Below are positions 44,630 through 53,777 of a DNA stretch of 64,000 bases, piece after piece. The notes below the pieces were generated by a model, which was given only the letters and a program-made list of their open reading frames with translations, had not been told where the DNA came from and did not search any database. Source of the DNA: Closterium sp. Naga37s-1 (lineage: Eukaryota; Streptophyta; Zygnematophyceae; Desmidiales; Closteriaceae); assembly GCA_947471745.1 (NCBI GenBank), contig CANJKZ010000065.1, positions 310,001 to 374,000 on the forward strand, read 5' to 3'. How positions within the stretch are numbered: the first letter of the stretch is position 1; every line of letters starts with the position of its first letter. The translations under genes were made by a program, and so were the position numbers.

Positions 44630-45621
44630 TGTGATGATCAAGACGTGAGAAAGATTTCGTGCTAATCCACGAGAATCTGGAATCTGCTGAAGTACGCTCG
44701 AATATAGCTCAGAATGAGTTGATTAGCGAAGGAGACAACAGATGAGGCGGAGCATGCATTTCTGTGTCACAAATGAGTGACCCAACTGCATTGGATGTAT
44801 GACTCGTGCTGCTACTGAGACTGCCAGGCCCTGCTGCTGAGAGTTGACCTTGAACAACCCCTGATTCAGTAGCAGTAAGACGGGGAAAAAGAGCAAGGGT
44901 GGGGGACGGTGGGTGGGCCACGTGCTGGCTCTGCAGCAGCTGGAAGGGGGGGAAGGGGAGAGTCGCTACGACTTCCAAAATTCCATTTCAAGAGAGACTA
45001 GGCCTGCCAGAGTGATGGATGCGAGTGAGGAGGAGCAAGGGAGGGAAGGAGGCTGTCAGGTCGGGGGACAAGTGTTTCGGGTTGTGAGGGAGGCAGGGCC
45101 AAAGCGGCTGTTTTCGTTACATTTGCTGGAGGGAAGGGAGGGAGGGTGTCGGGGTCTGCAGCTTGACCCTGCTCCGCGCTACTGTACAGTGCACACACCA
45201 GGCTGGTTTTGTCTGTAACGGGATACCCTGAGGACCAGGTGAAAGCCTTCCATTGTAACGAACAGATTGACAGAAGGTCGTGCACACGTAAATGCACGGG
45301 TGTACCCTGTTCCTTCAAAAAAATGTAGATTAGAACACTAAATGGAAGCCAGTACCAGGCAGAAATGGGATGTTGACATTTCATTGTAGGCCATGGTTGG
45401 TACCGTAAGTTGGTAATCGGGCTTCGTAACTCGGGTAGAGTGTTAGAGAAAGAACAGAATGTCCTGACTCCCACCAGAAAGAGAAATGTGATGGCTTAGC
45501 TTACTACAATAAGCACTTGAGGAAGGATCTTTGAGAGTTTCATAAACTATAATCTTGACAAGTTTGCAAGGTTGGGAGGAACATCAACCTAATGCTCCAC
45601 CACCTTGGTCGCATACAAAAC
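44630..45621. other. intergenic, 1.0 kb
   Basis: Between two minus-strand genes: promoter of the LRR gene and 3' flank of the HutX-like gene. No recognisable feature. Confidence 0.5.
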
Positions 45622-46435
45622 TTAAATATCATACTCCGTTGAGGCGAAAGATACCTCCTCGCCGTATTTGTTGACAAGTGATTGATAGGCATCAGCCTGG
45701 CCTTCGTCGTAATCACCCATGGTGCCTGCACGTACAATGTAAGTAAATGTGAGTGCTGAGGAATCAGAAAGAACGAGTGAGCAACAGGGAACGGGATAAG
45801 TGTGAAGGAGAAGAGAAAAGCACCTGGTTTCCACATGACGAAGATACTGGCTCCAACTTCTTTCTCCGCGTTCAAGAAACGAACAGTGTAGGTGGGAAAG
45901 TCACCTCGCATGGACTTTCCTGTGATCAGCTTCGCACCAGAAACCGAGCTCAACAGCAGGTGAAAGTCCACATTCTCCTCTGACTTGATGACATTGGCAT
46001 ACTCGCCTTTGCCTGGAAGCGTGTGGTAAAAAAGCCCATCTAGGGTTGTGACCGATTCGAGAACGCCCAATCCAGTGTTAACAATCAGCCGGACCTGCAA
46101 TGTTACGTGTGGATATACTTATATTAGGTAAGGACTAAGTGGCAAATGTGTACGAAAAAACACACGCACCGTCACTGGACACTTGCCCTGCCGACGTTCT
46201 TCAGATCGCTTAAAAACTCCTTCAAGTTAGCTGTCGCTCCTGTGTCTGCATCGTGAGTGTCAGTTGAGGCACTAGCCCTGACGGCGACCAGCTTGGACGG
46301 ACTTTTGGCGGAAAGGTTGGTTTTTTTAACCACTCCCTTGAAGGGACTACCGCTCAATCGATGAGACCGAGCGACAGAGACAGCAACAGTCGGAGCGACA
46401 GCCGGCCATGATACGGTGCAGGCAGTGAGCGCCAT
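45622..46435 (-). CDS. plastid-targeted protein, weakly HutX/ChuX-like
   Basis: Exons 46435-46187, 46094-45824, 45725-45622 give 207 residues. The first 55 or so residues are Ser/Ala/Val/Lys-rich without acids, ending KLVAVRASAS, a typical chloroplast transit peptide. The C-terminal stretch YTVRFLNAEKEVGASIFVMW, followed by DEGQADAYQSLVNKYG, resembles the heme-utilisation HutX/ChuX fold signature (a FNAxGE..FKIFV stretch, then Q...F..L), from memory, so a heme- or tetrapyrrole-related role in plastids is only a suggestion. Intron 1 appears to be GC-AG (GGCAGG/GCAAGT): it is phase 0 and the nearest GT donors would break the frame. Transcribed divergently from the thioredoxin m gene, 643 bp away. 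Confidence 0.7.
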
Positions 46436-47078
46436 GTCTAGTGAATGGCTGGGGAAGAGATGTGAAACTGTGATAGGAGAATTTGATGTCCCAGCAAGAC
46501 CTGCCTCTGTGTGGTTGTCTCAATTCGAAATGCCATGCCTGGTAAACAGCAAGCTTCGTCAGCACTCACGAAACGACGAAATTGATAAATTGTTGTCGGA
46601 GGTAACCGGCGCATTTTCGTAAAAATGGCACGGCGTCAACATTTCCATAAGAATCAGATTCTTTGGGCGACGGAGGTTGGGGGGTTGGTTACCGCAATTT
46701 GGTTCGGAAATCACAAACCATCACTTTACCGAATCTACCTGGCAGCGCTACATTATCGCTAGCCTGCGTGGCCAGTGATCGAGCCTGTTGTCTTCCTCTC
46801 CCAAACCCGCCGTGGAAAAGTTGCCACAAGATCATGCATACGTGGAGGGCATCTACTGAAAGTAGCTTCTCGTCCCCCTCCATACCCCCAACACGTGACT
46901 GGTCAGAGTTGCCTCACCCCTCCCCTCTGTCTCGACTCCCTCCCCTTCCTTTACTGGCTCATTCCAGAAGTCTCGGTTTCTTGAGAGTGCAGGAAACCAC
47001 TTTCTGCTAGATCTGAGAGCTCAGATTTCCAGGCAGGCATTGCAGAGTAGACTCTACGCACATCAGTCTGCTATCATA
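46436..47078. promoter_or_regulatory. 643-bp divergent promoter region of two plastid-protein genes
   Basis: Separates the start codons of the HutX-like gene (minus) and thioredoxin m (plus). It must hold both 5' UTRs and core promoters. No TATA box or known light element could be assigned with confidence. Confidence 0.5.
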
Positions 47079-47686
47079 ATGGCTGCCATTGCTCAGTCTG
47101 CCATTTCTGGCGCGATTTGCGCTCCCGCAGTCGCGTCAGTTGAGGTGTCTAGCAGGACCAGCATTGTCTCCTTCAATGGCCTGAAGGCGACCTCTCTCCG
47201 CCAGTCTGTGAAGGCATCCCTCTCGCAACGTGTGTCTAAGCGCTCTTGCCGCGTTGTGTGCGAAGCCACCGGCACCGAAGGTTCGTTAATATATTTTTAG
47301 GGCGTTTGTACGGCTCGTCGATGCCCACGTGACGATTGGCTAATTTTGTTATGTTTTCTTCGCCTGCAGTCGCGGGGCCCGTGACGGATGCGACGTTCAA
47401 GAACCTCGTTCTGGAGAGCAATGTCCCAGTCCTGATCGACTTCTGGGCTCCATGGTGCGGCCCTTGCAGAATGATTGCTCCTCTCATTGATGAGCTCGCG
47501 AAGGAGTATAACGGAAAGCTGAAGTGCTACAAGCTGAACACCGACGAGAGCCCCAACGTGGCCACAGAGTACGGAATCCGGAGCATTCCCACCGTGATGA
47601 TCTTCAAAAAGGGGAAGAAGGTCGACACTGTGATTGGTGCTGTTCCTAAGTCTACCCTCACAGCCACCATTGATAAGTACTTGTAA
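47079..47686 (+). CDS. TRXM: thioredoxin m, chloroplast
   Basis: Chloroplast thioredoxin that reduces disulfides of stromal enzymes with electrons from ferredoxin via FTR. Exons 47079-47280 and 47370-47686, phase 1 junction, 172 residues. Residues 1 to about 62 are a transit peptide ([20 protein letters not shown]...), rich in Ser/Val/Lys/Arg, ending RSCRVVCEA. The thioredoxin fold follows with the active site WCGPC (Cys97, Cys100), the buried Asp in [10 protein letters not shown], the cis-Pro in RSIPTVMIF and the end [12 protein letters not shown]. Start: ATG 47079 is the only one preceding the transit peptide. The mature sequence is unbroken and no exon copies are visible here. Type m rather than f or x from the overall pattern. 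Confidence 0.95.
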
Positions 47687-48244
47687 GCTCGCGACCATGA
47701 GGTCCTGCGACTTATTTGTTCTGCTATGTGGATGTTAACCTGTGAAATTATTTCCAGTATCTAGCATAGCCCACTCTCATTGTGTGGGGTTAAGACCAGG
47801 GGTTGTCACTTCCAAGTTCAATATTATCATGGAGTGAAACTACCTAGAATCTTGCTGGACACTTTTGAGTGCAGGTACGCTGTGACGTCCATCTTGCGAA
47901 TTACGCAGTAGTTAATAAAAAAACAATCCAGTCTTCAGTATTAACTGTAATGCAAAAATAACCTTTACCAAGGTGATACAGGAAGAAACTAATATTAATT
48001 ATAATATTGCTCGACCACACTATTCGAATACAACAAATATAACTGATGAGCTATATAGCCAGTTTCTGCACCAGCATTATCCATACAACCACATCATGCT
48101 ATGAGGAATAATTCCTTGCAGCACGAAAAAAAGGCAAGCCAGCAGAGCAAAAACAAAAATGAATGAAAGCGGGAAAGGTTGAAGCTTGAATTGAAGACCC
48201 CTGCTTTCTGCAATAATTGCTGAGAAATGAGGGACTGCAAACGA
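47687..48244. other. intergenic, AT-rich
   Basis: Convergent spacer between thioredoxin m and the next minus-strand gene; AT-rich 47.9-48.1 kb, no feature recognised. Confidence 0.5.
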
Positions 48245-49177
48245 TCATCCCATGCTAGGCGTCCGCCGGCTTCCCCTGCGACCATTTCCGGTAAATGATT
48301 TGAAGTGTTCAGCCAACGTCGGGGAGGGAGGCCTCCTTCCACTGGCGATAGACAATGCTGGCTCAGTCTGGCTACTGCTGCGAGCTGAAGTCGCGAGACC
48401 AGCCACAGGGGACGAGCAGAGGCTCCATTCTGCTTGGCTATTGCGCCCTTCCACGTATCTCGCCACGCTGGGGATGCCGAATTGCGAGTTCGGCGAATAA
48501 GCAGGCGACAGTCGCACATTATCCGGAATCGTCGCGGATGTCAGGTCCGCAAAGGAGTGGGAGCGGCCGCGCATGTTGGAACGCGGCTTGATACCCGCGA
48601 ATTGCTCCGCGATGTTGGCTTTTGGCGCTCGCGGAGGTTGGCCGGATAGAACGGCGCTGGACGACAGTCGCCTCCGATGACGGGGATCCTTCGCGGTGAG
48701 TCCTGTAATTCCGCCGGAAAGTCGCTCGATTTGGTCGACTCGATCGACGATGGTGATTCCTCGAGCGTACGAGCGCACCGCGGAAGACAAGCTTCCTTCA
48801 AAACCCGTCGCGATTGGCGTTGGAGAGCCAGCGAAGCGGTAGCTGACGTGCGGTGAGTCGGGCTGGACCATTGGTGATGAGGGGGAGAAACAGCCTCCGC
48901 CGGAGGTGGTTTGCGCGCTCAGAGTTGTTGGCGAGGGCGTCGGCGGAAGCATGAGGCCGAGAAGCAACCACTGAGCAGCGTTTTCATGACAGGCGGGAGC
49001 GCTGTGGGTTCTCGGGGGTAATGATGGAATCGGCAGACTTGCGGCGCATTCGACGGACGTGCTGATGAAGATAGCGCTCTGGTGGTGGCAGGAGCAGGAG
49101 GCATGATTCTGGAGTAGCGTTGGACGGCGGATAAGATCGCCCAGGAGAGCTGACAGGCTGGCGGAAGGCACGCGCAC
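48245..49177 (-). CDS. unrecognised Ser/Pro/Arg-rich protein
   Basis: Open frame of 310 codons, the longest non-repeat frame in this part, ending RRGSRRTPSMG. The first in-frame ATG is codon 76 (about 48952), so either the protein starts there (about 235 residues) or an unseen 5' exon joins upstream. Composition is disordered: Ser, Pro, Arg and Gly dominate, with possible phosphosites (RRRLSSS, RGRSHSF) and SPxxP-like stretches (SPAYSPNSQFG). No domain recognised. Codon usage is GC-rich like neighbouring genes, and no frame on the other strand has comparable length. Existence as a gene is likely but unproven. Confidence 0.45.
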   Translation of the reverse strand: MRVPSASLSALLGDLIRRPTLLQNHASCSCHHQSAIFISTSVECAASLPIPSLPPRTHSAPACHENAAQWLLLGLMLPPTPSPTTLSAQTTSGGGCFSPSSPMVQPDSPHVSYRFAGSPTPIATGFEGSLSSAVRSYARGITIVDRVDQIERLSGGITGLTAKDPRHRRRLSSSAVLSGQPPRAPKANIAEQFAGIKPRSNMRGRSHSFADLTSATIPDNVRLSPAYSPNSQFGIPSVARYVEGRNSQAEWSLCSSPVAGLATSARSSSQTEPALSIASGRRPPSPTLAEHFKSFTGNGRRGSRRTPSMG

Positions 49178-50238
49178 GCCGCATTGGCGCTCGAAATCGC
49201 CATGGCCAGGGGAAGATCAAGAGTCTGGTTGTGAAATTGAACAAGGTTGAAGCGTCCGTGGAATTGGGAGGATGGCCGCTTGAAACTGATGTGAAAAGAC
49301 GCGTGGGGGTTCACTGGAGTTTGATGAGAATGGGAATGAGGAATGCGATGGATACTATGACGGTTGCATCTGGTATTTGAAGTCCGTCAGAGTCAGTCCT
49401 ACTTCCTGGACTGCGATGGCGATGGATGGGGTCGGGTCGGGAGTGAGAGTACTGTATTTGGAAAGGAAGAACGTGCCCCCTTCAAAAAGGTGTACTACTG
49501 TACAAAAGACAAGACGAGACAAGACGAGACGAGGCGACGCAAAAGAGGCCAGATGAAGGGAGAGGAAGGGAAGAGGAACCAAGCAAACAGAGAAGGGCAG
49601 TGGGGAACACTTGGCTGCAAGCGACAATTTGCATCAAGCACACCACACGAGGGAAACATTTGCTCGTGTTAGCTTTCAATTCTCACGTGCGAATATTTTT
49701 CAGATTGGTTAGGTCGCATGGTGACGAGCTGTGATCTTCGCCTGCCGTGTTCTGAGATGATATGCGACTTCATGCGAACACTTCACGTCTGCAATGACAC
49801 TGTAGCCTATGTGGATGAAAGCATGAGACTGCAAGTTTCTACGCGGAGAATAAGGTGCGCTGGGCAGCGAGTGTGCGATGGTTGCATCCCACTGGCTTAA
49901 CATTAAAGAAACACGTCAACGCATGTGACAGAAATAGAGCACCGCAATCAGCCGCTAACTTCTGTTTTGCCGGGTTTCACAGACCCAGCGGATTACAGTT
50001 GAGGAGACAAACATTTATAGGGTGTAAACAGTTTTGTCGATTAGTGTAGCCCTTCAAACCCAGATCCTCTAAGAAGTTGATCTTGCTATAAACGGGTCTC
50101 GATTAGTGTAGCCAGCCCATATGTGGTCACGTTTGAATAAGTGTCAAGTGTGATCCACTCAGCCAAGGAAGAGTACCCCCCATAAACCAGTACCTCGCTC
50201 CCTTCAGAGCACCACAGCGGAACATGGAGATACGAGTG
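49178..50238. other. intergenic
   Basis: No gene, array or RNA recognised. Likely includes promoter and any 5' exon of the minus-strand gene ending at 48245. Confidence 0.5.
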
Positions 50239-50241
50239 TAA

Positions 50242-50688
50242 GGGGGTGTTACATTGGGCGCTGGTCCATTTACACGGAAATGGACCAGCGAAAGCAAGAA
50301 AGTACCAGTTTACCGGGATCACTTGCAAAAGTGTTTCGCAATTCGCAAATGCAAGGTGAACGAAAACCTTGTCACACCCTGTCACACCTGAAATACAAAT
50401 CGCATGTGATTTTGGAAGGGTGTTTTAGCGAAAAGGGGCGACGTGAAGTTTTCGCGAGTGCCTGGGCCGCGAACTGGTGTAGACTGCTGGAAGTGGTCTC
50501 CCACACCCTGCACGTGCGCTGACCACTGTACATACTGGTCCGTGGGTGGTGCAACCTGGGTCACCACCTGGGCCGTTTGCTGGTCCAAACAGCTGGTTCA
50601 TGCTGGTCCGCGCTGGTCCGCGCGGATGCCCCTGGGCCACAGCGGCCCAGCGCGGCCCAGCGTAATATTGTGCACATGTAACACCCCC
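50242..50688. mobile_element. PIF/Harbinger (Tourist-like) MITE, 447 bp
   Basis: Terminal inverted repeat GGGGGTGTTACAT at 50242 and its complement ATGTAACACCCCC ending at 50688, flanked by TAA at both sides (50239-50241, 50689-50691). A 3-bp TWA target duplication and GGGGGTGTT-type ends are the mark of PIF/Harbinger. No transposase inside, so non-autonomous. Internal CTGGTCC motifs recur in both halves. Confidence 0.82.
50259..50290. repeat. perfect 13-bp hairpin inside the MITE
   Basis: CGCTGGTCCATTT, a 6-base loop (ACACGG), then AAATGGACCAGCG. Confidence 0.9.
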
Positions 50689-50691
50689 TAA

Positions 50692-52260
50692 GGTGCTGAG
50701 TTAGAAAATTGGCGAACAAGGCTGAAAAAATATTCTTAGCCCAAATGTGTCATAAAAACAAACAGTTGGCACCTACCTACGGTATGGCAGGGTGACCAGA
50801 AACAAGATGCTAGGCCGCCAGCAGATAGGACGACGAAAGGTTACCACAATGCATTCGCGTCGTCTTCTGTTTCTATGTACTGCCCCTACACTGTACTGAC
50901 GTTGACCTCAGAAATTCGTTGACGCCTGTAGAAGCAACCAAGTTACAGAAATTTATTAAGCATGTTTAATAATATTCATCTTAACCTGTCTGCACAACCC
51001 TGAAAATACCTCTAGGTCCTGTAACCAGTTGGCCACCATAAGACGTATCAATGAATACACGATATTGATGAATACTGGTGATTGAAATCGGAGAACCAAG
51101 AGACTAAATTGGTTCAACCTTCCTAACTTCGGTTGAGTTTGGCCCTGGCGCCCAAAATCTTGGCCAATTACATTGCTCACCCCGACCAACCTTCCTAAGG
51201 TTGAACTTCTTGGCCCGCGGGTTTTAAAGCCAAATGATACACAGAATGCGCAAGTGAAGCAAAGAACTACACTTCAGATACCCATGTCACTCCTCCCCAT
51301 CCTCTTCCCCAACCTCCTTCCCATCCCAGACATGAGCCAAATCTTTCGCAGGAAGAGCATTTACAAACTTGTAGGTCTCCCTAGAGTGCCCCTCATGCAC
51401 CTCTCCCTATAGTCCTCTCCGCTCCGTGCTTCTTCTCATTTATACGAACATGACAGGGCAAAAGCGGAGACAGCACGAGGTTGATGCGTGCCCTTCAAAG
51501 CAGTAAGCAAAACTAGTACGAAAAACATGCAAACGATACTGCCTGTGTTGCATCAACATCTTCCAGGTTTATACACACCTTATTTGGTGAGATGTAGCTT
51601 TGATTCTCATAAAGAGTTGGCCCTCCGAACGTGCCAGAGAATACCAGAATGGGGTTCAAACAGAAGCGAGGCCCCACCCGCTCGGCAGAAAGACAGGTTT
51701 GGGAAAATAAAGACAATCTGCACTCTGTTCTAACATGAGCAATAGTAACAATGCTTCTGCTGGTGACCCGATGACTGTAGGGATGCCTCCTCACCACATG
51801 CATGTCTCTGAGGCGGCTTTATTGCACCGCACCACACCATGCCACGCGATTCCACACCAATCCACACCAGTCCACATCAGACCACACCAACCGCACCACA
51901 CCACCGGCATGTGTTTTCGATGCCATCGTGACGTCATCGATTTTGACCTCCCCCTCTGCCCCAGGAATGCATATCTGACTCGCTCACAACACACCCACAC
52001 CTCACTCCACCACACCACACCACAGCCATGCGTTTGCTACCTCCACTATTGACATCTTCTCCATGGTGATGCCATCGATTCTAGATGCCCCCTCCGCTTC
52101 AGGGATACTGATCTGAGACGCACAGAACAAAATGGATCAGCAATGGTGCGGTTGTTGAGTCGACTCCAAAGTCGTTTAAATCCCCCCCCTGCTGCTCCAC
52201 GGATGCATTTTTGAGATGCACAGAACCAGGTGAATCAGCCATGGTGTGTCAATGTCTGTG
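50692..52260. other. intergenic with a degenerate triplicated segment (51.91-52.25 kb)
   Basis: Mostly featureless. At about 51925-51990, 52063-52140 and 52170-52245 a pattern recurs: (T)GCC...TCCCCC...GC.CC/TCAGGGAT or GGATGCAT...TGA...GCACAGAAC...ATCAGC(A/C)ATGGTG. The last two copies are clearest. No coding potential recognised. Confidence 0.45.
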
Positions 52261-52271
52261 TAAGTGTTTAC

Positions 52272-52789
52272 TTGGTGGCTTTTGAAACGTATGCGGTTAT
52301 TCAGGTAGGTGAATGCGAGCACATGCTGCAAGTGGTTGGTGGAACTTACTTGGTAGTTCCTGAACCAGATGCGGCCATCCAGGTAGGTGAATATGAGCAC
52401 ATGATAGTAGAACGGGTGCTCTCTTGCTGCTGCTGCTGCCGTGGAGGGGAGTGGAGTGGAGTGGAGTGGAGTGGAGTGGAGTGGAGTGGAGTGGAGTGGA
52501 ATGGAGTGGAGTGGAGGGGAGTGGAGGGGAGTGGAGTGGAGGGGAGTGGAGGGGAGTGGTGGGGAGCAGAGTGGAGTGGAGGAGAGGAGTGGAGGGGAGT
52601 GGAGGGGAGTGGGCAGGTGAGGGGACAGCAAGGAAGCTGACCTCGAAGAAGAGGAAGAGCGAGCAGCCTCTGAGGTCCATGAGTTCAAAGAGTGCCTCGT
52701 TGAGCTGGCGGCCGCAAGCCACGTCCACCTTTTGCTCCTTCTTGCTTTGCGGCAGCAGCGATGTTATGTCCTCCATTAGATGGCAGTAC
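52272..52789 (-). pseudogene. BRX1: BRX1 (Brix-domain ribosome biogenesis factor) fragment
   Basis: Two exon-like pieces match BRX1, needed for 60S subunit maturation. 52789-52642 (acceptor CCGCAG, donor GAG/GTCAGC) reads HLMEDITSLLPQSKKEQKVD and ends LFLFFE. 52420-52350 reads HVLIFTYLDGRIWFRNYQ before a GTAAGT donor. A third piece (about 52332-52272), HVLAFTYLNNRIRFKSHQ, is a decayed tandem copy of the second. The central Brix exon(s) that should lie between them are missing, replaced by a GGAGT pentamer array, and no N- or C-terminal exons were found. Probably a truncated gene copy. Confidence 0.72.
52441..52622. repeat. GGAGT/GGGGA pentamer array
   Basis: First ten or so units are perfect GTGGA pentamers, then interspersed with GAGGGGA variants. 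It sits between the two BRX1 exon pieces. Confidence 0.9.
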
Positions 52790-53044
52790 CTGCGGTGGGG
52801 CCAGGGGGAAGGGCATCAGGGAGAGAAAGAGGGTTACTTCAATGCGTAAGAGGACACTTGAGCAATGTATCGTATCCCGTATCCTGCAAGTCTGGAAATA
52901 TTCAAGAATCTTATCCATCCTTCTCTTTTGGCCCAAGTCATCCAATCCCCATCAGGTCATAGGGATATGGTCATATGAGTGGAAGAAACGTATAAATTCT
53001 CAAGATGAACCATTCATCTCGTTTGAGTGATACAGAGAAGTTAC

Positions 53045-53105
53045 TTTGTTCTGGGGTGAGGAGCGGGGAAGGAGGAGGGGAGGGGGGGGAGGAGGGGGGA
53101 GGAGG
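53045..53105. repeat. purine-only G-rich tract
   Basis: GGGGAAGGAGGAGGGGAGGG and similar: long G/A run with several runs of at least four guanines; G-quadruplex candidate. Confidence 0.7.
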
Positions 53106-53270
53106 TCTATTAGGCTTTTGGCCTGTTGAGTGAATTCATGAGGAAACCCAGCCCCCTTTGACATGCCGATCCAATGTTATTGCTGTTTTAGGTATCATGG
53201 CTATCGTAACCACAACCACTGCTCGTCACACAGCAGCACAACTGTGGCTTTGGTGTTTGTAGGGGTAAGT

Positions 53271-53777
53271 GGTACTCCTGACCAATCCTGTGCTGCATCT
53301 CCCACCCGCACTGTGAGAGGCCCCGTTCCTTGTCAGTTCTGTTGCGATCAAAAGTTGATCGTCCCTAGGATCACCTCAGGAAGGTTCGCACACGTTTGAG
53401 TAGTGGTGGTGGGTCCTTGACCTCAATAGCAGAGTGAATGTAAAAGGCTTGAGATGATAAAAGCATGCAAATACAGGAATATAAATCAGAGTACAAGGGA
53501 ATTCGAATCAACCTAGGCTAGCCATGTACTCTAAGGGGTACATTCCCTTATTGCAGCGAAAACCCAACCGTGTGATTCCAGACGGTTACGAACTGCCTGG
53601 GCAGAATCATCGCCACTGCTGCTGCCTGATGCTGTCTGCCCAAAGGTCCAGATCCTTTCGTAACCGTACGACCCTTCGGGTCAATTCTGTCCTTTCGTTT
53701 TCAACCTCAGTAGTGCGTGCTTCAATTGCTGTGGTAAGGAGTTCACAGTAATGCTTCATCTTTTGCTATTCGTAACA
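53271..53777 (-). repeat. probable 3' LTR of Copia-3 (outer edge uncertain)
   Basis: On the minus strand, TGTTACGAATAGC follows a purine-rich GTGAAGGGGGG at 53778-53790, the usual PPT/LTR junction, right after the polyprotein's end. No 5' LTR is present for comparison, so the outer boundary is a guess. Confidence 0.4.

Noticed and set aside
50425..50691. Frames within the MITE
   Set aside because: Short, composition-driven and inside a non-autonomous element.
53163..53751. Short forward frames between the BRX1 fragment and Copia-3
   Set aside because: No family resemblance; the region fits the LTR of Copia-3.
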